DNA of 64,000 bases from Leucobacter komagatae (GCF_000834055.1 NZ_JXSQ01000006.1:1-64000), one strand, 5' to 3'. Shown: positions 43,378-52,610, counted from the stretch's first letter. Program-made: numbers and translations. Notes: generated from the letters alone by a model not told the origin.

Positions 43378-44927
43378 TGCTGCGCCTCAGCCCAGCCGAT
43401 CGATGCTGGCTGCACCGACACGAGCGAGATCCCGGTGAGATCTGGCATACCAGCGACCTCCGCCTTGGAGACGAAACCAGCGTTGCTCGCGGTGAGCCAG
43501 AGAATCGGGAGGTTGTCGGCGAGGTTCTGCGACGCTACCTTCAGGTCGGCTGCTCGCTCGGCAACGTTGGTGTTCGCTGCGGCCGCGTCGAGGGCTGCAT
43601 CCGCTGCCGGGTTAGCGTAGCCGCCGAAGTTCACTGGCGCCTCCGAGCGCGCGACCAGGCGTCCGCCCGCAGCGTCGGCAAACAGCGAGGTGACGAAGTC
43701 GGCGGCCTCGAAATCGTGGGCTCCGAGCGTCGCACCGTACTCCGCCGCTTCGAGCGGCTTGAGGGTTACGGTGACACCGACCTCCGCGAGCATGTCCTTG
43801 AGGACCGTGCCCCGCTGGACCGTTTCGGTGCGGTTGTTGACGGTGAGTTCGAACGCGAGATCTTTGCCCTCGAGCACCTGCTTCGCGGCCGCGGGATCGT
43901 ACTTCGGGTACGTGATCTCGGGGGCGAGTTCGCCGAGGAGCGCGTACGGGTTGTCGACCGTTGTGCCCTCGCCGAGGTTGACAACGGTGTTCACCGCGTC
44001 GCGGTCGATTGCCTGCGCGAGTGCGTGGCGCACCTCAAGGTCGGCGAACTTCGGGTTCGCGAGGTTGAGCACGATTGAGGTCATCGCTGCCGGTGCGGCA
44101 TGGACGGCGAGGGCGTCGTTGCTGCGGGCCTGTTCGAAGTGGCTGGCGACCTCGCTCCACATGAGGTCAACGTCTCCGGCTTGCAGGCTCTGCAGGCGCG
44201 ATTCCGAGTCGGGCATCATGGCGTACACGATCGAGTCGAGGTAGGCCGGCTCGCTGCCCTGGTATTCGTCGTTTCGCGTGACGGTGATGGAATCGCCGCC
44301 GACGAACTTCTCGACCTTGTACGGGCCGGCGCCGAGTGGGAACCCGAACTCGTCCGTCGCCGAGGTCGATGCGATCATGCCGAGGCCGCGGGCGAACTGG
44401 GCGCTGAAGTCCGCGTTCGGCTGGTGGAGGGTGAGCGTGAGCACGGTGTCGTTCTCGACCGTCATGTCTTTCACCTGGGCGAGCTGCCCGGCCGATGCCG
44501 ACTTCGTCTCTGGGTCGAGGAGGTGTTCGAAGTACTGCTTGATCGATGTTGCGGTGAGCGGTGAGCCGTCTGAGAACGTCAGACCGGCTGGGAGCTCGAT
44601 CGTCCACGTCGTTCCCGTCGCGTCGGCCTCCACCGAGGTCGCGAGTCCCGGGACGACGGTGCCGCCCTTACCCGGCTTCATGAGGGGCTCGTAGAGCGCG
44701 TTCGCCAAGATGAAGAGCGGCTGCTGCCCGATCGCGCCAGCTGCGGGGTCGAGACTTGGCACCTCACGGTCGAGCGCGACGGTCATCGTGCCACCAGCAA
44801 CGGGGGTTGCGGTGCTCTGCTGGGTGGTTGGCGTCGTTCCGCCGGCTGGCCCGCTGCACGCCGAGAGCGTGAAGGCACCAAGAACGGCGGCAGCAATGAG
44901 GCCGCGTGCGGCCCACTTTCTGGACAT
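43374..44927 (-). CDS. Family-5 ABC transporter solute-binding lipoprotein
   Basis: A 517-residue lipoprotein with lipobox LSAC (Cys24), a Thr/Gln/Pro-rich linker and an SBP_bac_5 fold (MTVALDREVPSLDPAAG, LPAGLTFSDGSPLTA, GAGPYKVEKFVGGDSITVTR). The family binds peptides, nickel, or plant oligosaccharides. Coupling to a GH1 glycosidase suggests a beta-glycoside ligand here; this is inference. ATG at 44927 follows AGGAGG. It is the first gene of the six-gene operon and divergent from a TetR gene across 181 bp with palindromes. Confidence 0.92.
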   Translation of the reverse strand: MSRKWAARGLIAAAVLGAFTLSACSGPAGGTTPTTQQSTATPVAGGTMTVALDREVPSLDPAAGAIGQQPLFILANALYEPLMKPGKGGTVVPGLATSVEADATGTTWTIELPAGLTFSDGSPLTATSIKQYFEHLLDPETKSASAGQLAQVKDMTVENDTVLTLTLHQPNADFSAQFARGLGMIASTSATDEFGFPLGAGPYKVEKFVGGDSITVTRNDEYQGSEPAYLDSIVYAMMPDSESRLQSLQAGDVDLMWSEVASHFEQARSNDALAVHAAPAAMTSIVLNLANPKFADLEVRHALAQAIDRDAVNTVVNLGEGTTVDNPYALLGELAPEITYPKYDPAAAKQVLEGKDLAFELTVNNRTETVQRGTVLKDMLAEVGVTVTLKPLEAAEYGATLGAHDFEAADFVTSLFADAAGGRLVARSEAPVNFGGYANPAADAALDAAAANTNVAERAADLKVASQNLADNLPILWLTASNAGFVSKAEVAGMPDLTGISLVSVQPASIGWAEAQQ

Positions 44928-44992
44928 GGATCCTCCTGGTTTTGGGTGGCTCGAGTGGCCACACCCAGAACGGTATGGAGGCTGAATGAATG

Positions 44993-45056
44993 GTGGCACT
45001 AGTGCCACTTTCCGACCGAATAACACCGGGTGAACACCTCGTGACACGGGTGCCAC
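44993..45056. promoter_or_regulatory. Candidate TetR operators between importer operon and regulator
   Basis: GTGGCACTAGTGCCAC (44993-45008) is a perfect 16-bp palindrome. A second, related site GTGACACGGGTGCCAC lies at 45041-45056. Both fit GTGnCAC half-sites and lie between the divergent SBP and TetR genes, so autoregulation and operon control by the TetR protein are likely. Confidence 0.65.
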
Positions 45057-45108
45057 TTCCCCCACCACCCCGTGGGAGGATGGGCCATGGGCGACGAATG
45101 GAGGCGCG

Positions 45109-45762
45109 ATGACGACCGCAGACCCTGGGCAACACACCCCACTCAGCCGTGAGGAACAGAAGGCGAAAACGAGCGCGGCTATCCGGTCGGCAGCCGTCAC
45201 CCTCATCGAAGAGGTCGGGTTCGAGCGTGCGTCGATCGACGACATCGCGGCACGCGCCGGGGTCGGCAGGCGCACCTTCTTTCGCTACTTCCCGTGCAAG
45301 GAGGCTGTGCTATTCGGCGACAGCTACCTGCCGGGCATTCCTGCGAGCATCGACGCCAGCCTCAGGCGCGGCGACGATCCACTGCACGCGACATTCTCGT
45401 CGCTGCGCGACAGTGTCGCCTACCCGACGGCCCCCGATGAGCTCGACGTCAGGCGCAGGCAGCTGCGCCTGACACTGCTCAGCATCCCCTCGGTCAACGC
45501 GTACTACCGCACGGCGATCGGCGCGCTCGCGAGCGACATCACCGAGGTGATCCGCAGTCACCCGCGCTGTGCCGCCGTGCCACTGCTCCCCGAACTCATC
45601 GGCGGTCTCGTACAAACCGCGGTCATCGCGCACGTCGACAGCGGCGAGATCGCGCACCTGAACATCGACGAGCAGGTCTGGCGGACGGCGCTGGGGGCGG
45701 CGCTCGGCTGCGCTACTTCAGCGCACCAAGCCGATACCCGCGCCCCCGAACCGTCTCAATGA
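45109..45762 (+). CDS. TetR/AcrR-family transcriptional regulator of the importer operon
   Basis: A 217-residue regulator with an N-terminal TetR helix-turn-helix (AAVTLIEEVGFERASIDDIA, then ARAGVGRRTFFRYFPCKEAV). The C-terminal ligand domain is variable and all-helical. ATG at 45109 follows GGAGGC. It is divergent from the six-gene importer operon and its last 50 bp overlap the convergent response-regulator gene. The GTGnCAC palindromes in the gap are its likely sites; an imported glycoside or its product may be the inducer. Confidence 0.88.
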   Translation: MTTADPGQHTPLSREEQKAKTSAAIRSAAVTLIEEVGFERASIDDIAARAGVGRRTFFRYFPCKEAVLFGDSYLPGIPASIDASLRRGDDPLHATFSSLRDSVAYPTAPDELDVRRRQLRLTLLSIPSVNAYYRTAIGALASDITEVIRSHPRCAAVPLLPELIGGLVQTAVIAHVDSGEIAHLNIDEQVWRTALGAALGCATSAHQADTRAPEPSQ

Positions 45763-46369
45763 GCTCCCTGTCGGTTTTCCGCCTGAGGTAGTGCACGTAG
45801 GTTTCCACCGTCGTCTCGCGCTCCCCCTGGGTGAACACCCTCGCGAGGAGTTCCTCACGGGAAAACGTGCGCTCGGGTTCGTGCGCGAGCACCGCGAGGA
45901 GGGCGCTCTCGGTACTGGTGAGGAGAATACGGCCGGAGTACGGCGACTCGATCCAGTGATCCTCTGGTGAGAACTCCCACCCGCCAATCTCGGTGATCGG
46001 CCCTCCCCCGTCGTAGCTGCGCGTGAGGGCGCGCAACCTGGCGTTGAGCTCCGCAAACTCGAACGGCTTCACGAGGTAATCGTTCGCCCCAGCGTCGAGC
46101 CCCTCGACCGTGTCGTGGAGTTCACCGAGGGCGGTGAGCACAAGAATCGGGGTGCGGATGCGGCGTGCGCGCAGCTCGCGGATCCACTCCTCCCCGCTCA
46201 TGCCAGGCAGCCCGCGGTCGACAATCATCGCGTCGAAGTGTTGCGCGCCGATCGCCACGGCGCCGTCCTCCGCGCTCGCGACGAGCTCAATCTCCCAGTC
46301 AGCGGAGAGCACCTCTCGCATGATCGGGCCGAGGCGCGGGTCGTCCTCAACGACGAGGAGCCGGAGCAT
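45713..46369 (-). CDS. OmpR/PhoB-family response regulator
   Basis: A 218-residue regulator. The receiver has VVEDDPRLG, phospho-acceptor Asp in MIVDRGLPGMSG, Thr in LVLTALGE and Lys in YLVKPFEF. The C-terminal winged helix has LLTSTESALLAVLAHEPERT and ETYVHYLRRKTD. ATG at 46369 overlaps the kinase stop by one base (TGATG); a TTG three bases earlier is possible. Its 3' end overlaps the TetR gene by 50 bp tail to tail. It pairs with the kinase directly upstream and lies beside cell-wall genes. Confidence 0.92.
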   Translation of the reverse strand: MLRLLVVEDDPRLGPIMREVLSADWEIELVASAEDGAVAIGAQHFDAMIVDRGLPGMSGEEWIRELRARRIRTPILVLTALGELHDTVEGLDAGANDYLVKPFEFAELNARLRALTRSYDGGGPITEIGGWEFSPEDHWIESPYSGRILLTSTESALLAVLAHEPERTFSREELLARVFTQGERETTVETYVHYLRRKTDRELIETVRGRGYRLGALK

Positions 46370-47379
46370 CAACGCGCCTCCCCTTCGCGCGCGAGCGGCA
46401 ACACGATCTCGAACACTGTCCCGTTTGGCCCGGAACTCGCCACGCCCACTCGCCCGCCGTGCGCGGCGCAGAGTTCGCGCACCAGGGCAAGGCCGATGCC
46501 GCGACTCGTCCGCGCAGCACCGCGCGGCGTCTCCGGCGCGGTGCCCTGGGCGAACCGATCGAACACGCGATCAGCGGCGATGCCCTGAATGCCGTCACCC
46601 TCGTCGCGCACCGTCACGACCGCTTCCCCGCCGCGCTCAACGCCGGAGATGCGCACCGTTGTGCCCTCGGGTGAATGGTCGATCGCGTTGTCGACCACCG
46701 CGACGAGACAGCGTCGCAGCACCGTGACCGGCATCGCGACGGTGACCTCAGCGCTCTCGTGCCGCACCGCAACATCGAACTGTTTGGCAACCTCACCGAG
46801 GTCACCAGCGACGGCGGCAATCGTGTCAGCGAGCGCCGCCGTGCCGTGGCCGTGCGCCGCGCCGGATGCGCTGACGAGCATCGCGTCAATAACCTCCGAC
46901 ATGATTCGCGCATCCTGCCGCAGCTCGCCAAGCACCGACTGCCGTGCGTCACCGGGCGGGGTGAGCGCCGCGAGTTGCTGTGCCCGCGCGTCGATCACCG
47001 CGAGCGGGGTGCGCAGTTCGTGGCTCACGTCTGCGACGAACCGGCGCTGCAACCGGAACGCCTCATCGAGCGGATGCACCGCGCGCCGCGCTATGAGGCG
47101 TGCTGCCAGCCCTGCTGCGAGCACCGCCCCCGTCGCCAGCAGTGTCGCGGCGAGAATGAGCTCACCCGGGTCGAGGCGAACCTCGATCTCGCCGGGCTGC
47201 GGGGCCTTGTTCACCTGCGCTGGAGTGGTCTGCCAGAACACGAACGCGAGAATAACGGCGCCGCCAACGACGAACAGCGCTGCGCACACCGCCATCACCT
47301 GCCAGCCAATTTTTGACGCCGACCGGCGGTAAGCCTGCTCGTCGGGCAGCGCGCTGGAGCGCCCCTGAGATCGCGTCAT
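46369..47379 (-). CDS. Sensor histidine kinase (EnvZ/PhoR type)
   Basis: A 336-residue kinase with two membrane segments (about 22-44 and 73-92) around a short external loop of about 28 residues, the HisKA box VADVSHELRTPLAVIDARA, and an HATPase with VVDNAIDHS (N box), VRDEGDGI and RGIGLALVRELCAAHGG. ATG at 47379 follows GATGAGGAGTCTCGAG and is preferred to longer readings. The tiny sensor loop suggests that it reads a membrane or wall signal. It is coupled to the response regulator. Confidence 0.9.
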   Translation of the reverse strand: MTRSQGRSSALPDEQAYRRSASKIGWQVMAVCAALFVVGGAVILAFVFWQTTPAQVNKAPQPGEIEVRLDPGELILAATLLATGAVLAAGLAARLIARRAVHPLDEAFRLQRRFVADVSHELRTPLAVIDARAQQLAALTPPGDARQSVLGELRQDARIMSEVIDAMLVSASGAAHGHGTAALADTIAAVAGDLGEVAKQFDVAVRHESAEVTVAMPVTVLRRCLVAVVDNAIDHSPEGTTVRISGVERGGEAVVTVRDEGDGIQGIAADRVFDRFAQGTAPETPRGAARTSRGIGLALVRELCAAHGGRVGVASSGPNGTVFEIVLPLAREGEAR

Positions 47380-47461
47380 CTCGAGACTCCTCATCCCCAG
47401 GCCGGCCATCGGCCCGGCGTACCAGTGTTGTCTCAACTCTCGCATGATTCCCTGCGCCAAA

Positions 47462-48670
47462 CTATCTGAGCCCCGCGGGGGCGCAAGCGTCGGCGGCGAG
47501 CGCAGCCTCGCGCACGCACGCGAGCGCGACCCCCACTGCCATCAGCAGTGATAGCAGCGAGGTGCCACCAGCTGAGATGAACGGCAGCGGCACCCCGAGC
47601 ACGGGGATGAAGCCGAGCACAACGGAGATGTTCGCGATCATCTGCGCCGAGATCCACGCGGTAAGCCCGCCGAGCACCGACCGGGCAAAGGGCGTGTCGC
47701 AGTACGCCATGAGCGCCATGAGCACCACGGCGAGCACACCAAACGCGACGATCACCATCATCGCACCGACAAACCCGAGTTCCTCCCCAAGGATCGCAAA
47801 CACGAAGTCGTTTTCCGCCTCTGGCAACCAGTGCCATTTCGCGGTCGAGTTCCCAACCCCGACACCCAACACCCCGCCGTTGGCGAGCGCCCAAAACCCG
47901 TTGAGCGTCTGCCAGCAGCCGGCGTAGGCATGCTCGGCATCGGCGAGGCAGTCCACCTCGAAGAAGTGCATGATCCGCACCACCCGGTTCGGCTTCGTGA
48001 GCGTCATCGCTGCGATACCGAGCGCGGCGACGCCCGCGATGCCGGCGAGGATCCGCCCACGCACTCGTGAGAAGCACAGGCAGCCAAACACGAGCGCGGC
48101 GAGGATCACGAGCGTGCCGAGATCCCCGCCAAGGATGTTGATGAACATCGACGCAGCAACGACCGGCAAGATCGGGATGACGACGTGTGCCCAGCGGTCG
48201 AGCAACCGCGCCTTCGTCGCGAGCACCGCCGACACCCACACCAGCAGCACGAACTTCATGAACTCTGCTGGCTGCATCGAGATGGGCCCGAGTCGCAGCC
48301 AGTTCCGGTTGCCGCCAGCCTCATAGCCCAGCGGCGAATAGACGAGCACCTGCAGCGAAAACCCGAGCAGCAGGAGCGCCCATGACCCCCGGCGCAGCAC
48401 GGCGGTGGGAACCCGACTGATGCCGAGCATGAGCGCTATCCCGAGCGCCGCGAACGCGCCCTGCCGAAGCACACCCTCGAGCGGGTGTCTCCCGGCCGAT
48501 ATCGCCACCACTTGGCTCGCCGACTGCACCATGAGCACGCCGATCGCAACGAGCAGGAGCACGACGCTGAGGAGCACGATCGTGAGCGTGCGGAGCCTGC
48601 CGTGGCGCGCGGGAACTACCGACCAGCGCGCGGGGGCCTGCGGGGCGAGAACCACGGTCTGGTGCCGCAT
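47462..48670 (-). CDS. FtsW/RodA/SpoVE-family (SEDS) peptidoglycan polymerase
   Basis: A 402-residue polytopic SEDS protein with ten or so helices. Conserved blocks are GGNRNWLRLGPISMQPAEF, MFINILGGDLGT (the SEDS Asp), and the FIPVLGVPLPFISAGGTSLL end. SEDS proteins polymerise lipid II glycan with a class B PBP. No PBP, murG or division-cluster gene is adjacent, so it is probably an extra copy outside the dcw cluster. It ends 83 bp before the kinase start and follows an LCP gene; both concern the wall. The product is FtsW-like in length but RodA cannot be excluded. Confidence 0.9.
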   Translation of the reverse strand: MRHQTVVLAPQAPARWSVVPARHGRLRTLTIVLLSVVLLLVAIGVLMVQSASQVVAISAGRHPLEGVLRQGAFAALGIALMLGISRVPTAVLRRGSWALLLLGFSLQVLVYSPLGYEAGGNRNWLRLGPISMQPAEFMKFVLLVWVSAVLATKARLLDRWAHVVIPILPVVAASMFINILGGDLGTLVILAALVFGCLCFSRVRGRILAGIAGVAALGIAAMTLTKPNRVVRIMHFFEVDCLADAEHAYAGCWQTLNGFWALANGGVLGVGVGNSTAKWHWLPEAENDFVFAILGEELGFVGAMMVIVAFGVLAVVLMALMAYCDTPFARSVLGGLTAWISAQMIANISVVLGFIPVLGVPLPFISAGGTSLLSLLMAVGVALACVREAALAADACAPAGLR

Positions 48671-48683
48671 CGCCGCGGCACGC

Positions 48684-50129
48684 TCAGTTCACGCACGGGA
48701 TGGATCCGGCACGAATCGGCTCCTCCCACGAGTCGTAGTTCTCGGTGCCTGGAATCGGGTCGTCCCCCGCCGCGCCGTCCCCCGCCGCAGGGGCGCCATC
48801 CGCCGCCCCAACGCCCGCAGCATCCCCGACTTCGCCGTCCCCAGCTTCGGGGTCTGCTGCATCTGGGTCGGTCGCATCTGGGCCTGCCCCGTCAGGGTCG
48901 GCCGGTGGCGCGTCGAAGTAGCTGCCGTCGAGCACCGAAGCGACGATCGCCTGCACCTCGTCGACGTCGACAATGTTTACCTCGGCGCCGTCAACCGTCG
49001 CGAATTCCATGATCGGGAGGGTGATGAAGTGCGCGCCGTGCTGCGCGACATCCTGGGCAATGCGCATGAAGCCGAGCACGTCGAACTCCGAATCGAGCGC
49101 GACGTGCTTCTGCGTGACGTCGACAAGCGACCACACCGTCTTCGGGTTCATGAGCGTGCTTGTCTCGCGGAGCTTTTCGGCGAGCGACACGAGGAACGCC
49201 TGCTGTCGCCTCGAACGGTCCAGGTCGGTGAGGAAGGGCCCGTCGAAGCCCGTGTCGCGGCGCTGGCGCACGAAGCTCATCGCCTCTTGCGCATCGATTT
49301 CTTGCAGCCCAGCCTCGAACTTCGCACCGGAGTAGAAATCCTCCGTCGCCTGGTTCAGGCACACCGAGACGGGGGCGACCGCCTCGGCGACGTGGTAAAA
49401 CCCACCCATCGTCATCTCAACGAAGTGATCGACACGCACGTCTCCGAGGAAGTGTGAGACCGTCTCAATCTGCGCTTGCCTGCCCGCTGCCCGCGACTGC
49501 TGATAGACCTCTTCATCGGTGAGCTCGGAGTCCTCCTGCCACACCAGCTCATTCATCTTTTCCTGCATCGCGAGGCCGTATGCCTCCTTGATTTTCGTGT
49601 AGCTCACGCCGAGCGGTGCGCCGGGGATCTCAACGTAGTTGTCGCGCGGGATGGAGATGCCAACCGTCTTCGAACGGTCCTCTGGGATGTGCAGGAACAT
49701 GAGCACGTTGGCGTTGTAGCCGCCATCGTCTGCGCCGCCGGCGTGCAGCGCCTCGTATACCCCGTCGGGGAGGGGGTTTCCGTTTTGGTCGACGCGGCTG
49801 TCCATCCCCATGATGAGGATGTTCTGCTCCCCCGGGTCGGCTTCGACGATTTCTGCAACCTGCGGGAGTTCGAACTCGGAGCGCACAATGTTGTCGCTGA
49901 CGCCTCGAAACGCGAACGCTACGGCGGCTGCCCCCAGGCCGAGCACCGCCACGAGGGTGACCGAGATGACGATCGCGAGCCGCTTGCGCCTGCGCCTGCT
50001 CATGCGCGGCCGACCAACCGGCTCCGGGGTCTCGAGAAGTGAGTCTTTGCGCATAACGGTATTCCATTCGGGCAGCGTGGTGTTCGGTGTCTGCGGCGCC
50101 GCCCCAGCCCGTGGCGGGAGCTGCGCCAT
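48684..50129 (-). CDS. LytR-CpsA-Psr (LCP) family ligase
   Basis: A 481-residue protein: cytoplasmic N-terminus with RRRRKR, one membrane segment (about 52-72), then the LCP domain (QNILIMGMDSR, LMFLHIPEDRSKTVGISIP, RDNYVEIPG, FLGDVRVDHFVEMTMGGF, AQEAMSFVRQRRD) and an Asp/Pro/Ala-rich tail. The RDN and R-R-D residues fit pyrophosphate/polyprenyl binding. LCP enzymes attach polymers to peptidoglycan outside the cell. ATG at 50129 is used; a good alternative is ATG at 50054 (MRKDSLLETPEP). It is 13 bp from the SEDS gene. Confidence 0.92.
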   Translation of the reverse strand: MAQLPPRAGAAPQTPNTTLPEWNTVMRKDSLLETPEPVGRPRMSRRRRKRLAIVISVTLVAVLGLGAAAVAFAFRGVSDNIVRSEFELPQVAEIVEADPGEQNILIMGMDSRVDQNGNPLPDGVYEALHAGGADDGGYNANVLMFLHIPEDRSKTVGISIPRDNYVEIPGAPLGVSYTKIKEAYGLAMQEKMNELVWQEDSELTDEEVYQQSRAAGRQAQIETVSHFLGDVRVDHFVEMTMGGFYHVAEAVAPVSVCLNQATEDFYSGAKFEAGLQEIDAQEAMSFVRQRRDTGFDGPFLTDLDRSRRQQAFLVSLAEKLRETSTLMNPKTVWSLVDVTQKHVALDSEFDVLGFMRIAQDVAQHGAHFITLPIMEFATVDGAEVNIVDVDEVQAIVASVLDGSYFDAPPADPDGAGPDATDPDAADPEAGDGEVGDAAGVGAADGAPAAGDGAAGDDPIPGTENYDSWEEPIRAGSIPCVN

Positions 50130-50230
50130 CGTTCAAGACTCTCGCGGGCGCACCAAGGAAGCTCCAAGGATTCGAGCTGCTGGCGACAGGTGGCTCCGGT
50201 CGGTGCGCCAGCTTGCTAATGTAAGGTCTG

Positions 50231-51502
50231 ATGAACAGCGCTGAGGTGCCCGAAGAGCGGCCAAGGAAATTCGGAGCACTTCGAGATAGGCGGACGGGGC
50301 CCTACATTGGTGGCGGCGCCCTCTCGATGATGGCCGACAATGTCGAGCACGTGCTCGCATACTGGGTGCTCTGGCAGACGTTCCACTCGCCGTGGCTCGT
50401 TGGCTTCCAGATCGTCAGCCACTGGCTGCCGTACCTGCTCTTCTCCGTCGCCGCCGGCGCGCTCGCCGAGCGCTTCGACCCGAGGCGCGTCATCCAGATC
50501 GGCCAGGCCCTCTTCATGCTGGTGTCTGCGGCTTGGGGTGTGCTGTTTGTGACCGGCTCCCTCGAGCTCTGGCACGCGTGCGTGCTCCTCGTGATCCACG
50601 GGATCGCTGGCTGCCTGTGGATGCCAGCGGAGCAGCTGCTGCTGTACAAGTTTGTTGGGCCGAAGCAGCTGCCGGGGGCGATCCGCATGAACGCGACGTT
50701 CCGGTCGCTCGCGTTTCTCGCTGGCCCTGTCGTCGGCTCTGCGCTGCTGCTGAGCATCGGCCCGGCGGCTGGCATGTTCGTGAACATTCTCTTCTACCTG
50801 CCCCTCACGGTGTTCCTGTGGTTCGTGAAGCTCGACCGTGGGGACGCTCGGCCAGCGCGCAGCACCGAGAAACCGATGACGTTCTTCTCCGCATTCAGCG
50901 TGCTCGGCACGATCCGCCGCGACCGGCAGTTGCTCGGCATGATCCTGCTCTCGGCGCTGAGCGCGGCGACGATTGGCGCCGTGATTCAGAACGCGATGCC
51001 GGAGTTCGCCGAGGGGCTTGGCGCTGGGTCTGCCGGTCTCGCATACGGGGTGCTGCTTTTCGCGAACGGCGCTGGTGGAGTGATCGGCGGCCTGCTGCTC
51101 GAGGCCACGGGAAGGGTGCCGACGACGGCACGCACGGCGGTGTTCGCCGCGATCGTGCTCGGCATCACCACGATCGTGTTCGCGTCGAGTTCCATCTATC
51201 CGATTGCCGTGGCCGCGCTCCTCATTGGCGGCGTCGCCCGCATCACGGCAGACGCGACGGAGATGAGCATCGTGCAGCTGCGCGCACCAGACGACCAGCG
51301 CGGCAGGGTCATCGGAGCGTACACGATGTTCGGGCCGGGGATGATGACGTTCAGCGGCCTCACGGTCGCCGTGCTCGGCTCGCTCTTCGGGCTGCGCGGA
51401 TCGGTGCTCTTTGGTGGGATCACGCTCACGCTCGGCGCGATCATTCTGGGGTTCTTCATTCTCCGACCGGGGAAGCAGCCAGCGGCCCCCGAAGCGGCGT
51501 AG
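50231..51502 (+). CDS. MFS transporter
   Basis: A 423-residue integral membrane protein with about eleven to twelve helices. AGALAERFDPRRVIQIGQ is the motif-A loop, and the second half has LLEATGRVPTTARTAV at the equivalent place. It resembles the EntS/MefA-like exporter branch. ATG at 50231 follows TAAGGTCTG. The gene diverges from the LCP gene. Substrate unknown. Confidence 0.88.
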   Translation: MNSAEVPEERPRKFGALRDRRTGPYIGGGALSMMADNVEHVLAYWVLWQTFHSPWLVGFQIVSHWLPYLLFSVAAGALAERFDPRRVIQIGQALFMLVSAAWGVLFVTGSLELWHACVLLVIHGIAGCLWMPAEQLLLYKFVGPKQLPGAIRMNATFRSLAFLAGPVVGSALLLSIGPAAGMFVNILFYLPLTVFLWFVKLDRGDARPARSTEKPMTFFSAFSVLGTIRRDRQLLGMILLSALSAATIGAVIQNAMPEFAEGLGAGSAGLAYGVLLFANGAGGVIGGLLLEATGRVPTTARTAVFAAIVLGITTIVFASSSIYPIAVAALLIGGVARITADATEMSIVQLRAPDDQRGRVIGAYTMFGPGMMTFSGLTVAVLGSLFGLRGSVLFGGITLTLGAIILGFFILRPGKQPAAPEAA

Positions 51503-51560
51503 GCGCCCGAGGAGAGCTCCGCTTTCGTGCGGGAGACAATCGGGTACCGCTTCGCCCACC

Positions 51561-51577
51561 TTTCAGTTAGACTGAAA
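51561..51577 (+). promoter_or_regulatory. Candidate MarR operator/promoter of the FabH gene
   Basis: TTTCAGTTAGACTGAAA is a perfect TTTCAG-n5-CTGAAA inverted repeat ending two bases before the FabH ATG. Its centre (TAGACT) is a fair -10 element, which would give a leaderless or nearly leaderless mRNA. The same palindrome recurs at 53136-53153. Confidence 0.65.
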
Positions 51578-51579
51578 GC

Positions 51580-52545
51580 ATGAACGGAGAGCGCACGCCA
51601 CACTGGGGCATGGGCGCCAGGATCGTTGGTGCGGGCCACTACCTTCCCCCGCGGGTCGTCACCAACAACGACATTGCGGGGATCGTCGACACCACTGACG
51701 AGTGGATCCAGCAGCGCGTCGGGATCCGCACCCGCCATTTCGCCGACACGGACTCCGTGCCGGACATGGCCGAGTTCGCCGCCCGCAACGCGCTCGGCAA
51801 CGCCGGAGTGGCCGCGAGCGAGGTTGACCTCGTTGTCGTGGCGACCTGCTCAAACATTGACCGCACGCCGAGCACCGCCGGCCGCGTTGCACACCGCCTC
51901 GGGGTGCCGGCGGCCGCAGTGTTTGACGTGAACGCCGCGTGCTCGGGATTCGTCCACGCACTGGAAATCGCCAAGCAGCTCCTCGCGGGCGGATCGGCGG
52001 CCACAGCACTGGTGATCGGCGCCGAGAAGATGACCGCCGTGACCGACTGGTCCGATCGCGCAACGTGCGTGCTCGTCGGCGACGGCGCTGGCGCACTCCT
52101 CCTGCGCGCAACCGCGCACAGCGAACTCAGCCCGGTGGCCTGGGGTTCAGCCCCCGAGCTCACCAACTCAGTGCTCATTGAGGGAGCGCAGCCGCAGTTT
52201 CACCAAGACGGGCAGCGCGTCTTCCGCTGGGCGATTACCGCGGCGGCGGCGCACGCAACCGCGGCGCTCACTGCGGCGAACCTCACCCCAACCGACCTCG
52301 GCGCCTTCATCCCGCACCAGGCGAACCTGCGCATCATCGAGCCACTCGCGGTGCAATTGGGGCTCCCCGAATCCGCGCACCTCGCCCGCGATATCCAAAC
52401 GTCTGGCAACACCTCCGCTGCGAGCATCCCGCTTGCGCTCTCGAAAATGCTCGCCGCTGGCCTACTCAAAACGGGCTCCCCGATGCTCCTATTCGGATTT
52501 GGCGGCGGATTCTCTTACGCTGGTCTCGTTGCACGCGCACCCTAG
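51580..52545 (+). CDS. 3-oxoacyl-ACP synthase III (FabH/KASIII-type)
   Basis: A 321-residue thiolase-fold enzyme. The catalytic triad is Cys121 (NAACSGF), His246 (IPHQAN) and Asn277 (SGNTSAAS), nearly the E. coli FabH numbering. Near the N-terminus are the conserved TTDEWIQQRVGIRTR and, at the end, LLFGFGGGFSYAG. It condenses a primer acyl-CoA with malonyl-ACP to start fatty-acid chains, or acts as a specialised KASIII. Because it stands apart from other fab genes and next to a MarR regulator with a shared operator, a regulated accessory role is likely. No ribosome site is visible before the ATG. Confidence 0.93.
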   Translation: MNGERTPHWGMGARIVGAGHYLPPRVVTNNDIAGIVDTTDEWIQQRVGIRTRHFADTDSVPDMAEFAARNALGNAGVAASEVDLVVVATCSNIDRTPSTAGRVAHRLGVPAAAVFDVNAACSGFVHALEIAKQLLAGGSAATALVIGAEKMTAVTDWSDRATCVLVGDGAGALLLRATAHSELSPVAWGSAPELTNSVLIEGAQPQFHQDGQRVFRWAITAAAAHATAALTAANLTPTDLGAFIPHQANLRIIEPLAVQLGLPESAHLARDIQTSGNTSAASIPLALSKMLAAGLLKTGSPMLLFGFGGGFSYAGLVARAP

Positions 52546-52610
52546 CTCCATGAGGCGCGCGCGCAGCTGCACTCCCATCCGCCAGCTTCCGCACCGCAAG
52601 GACCACTCAC

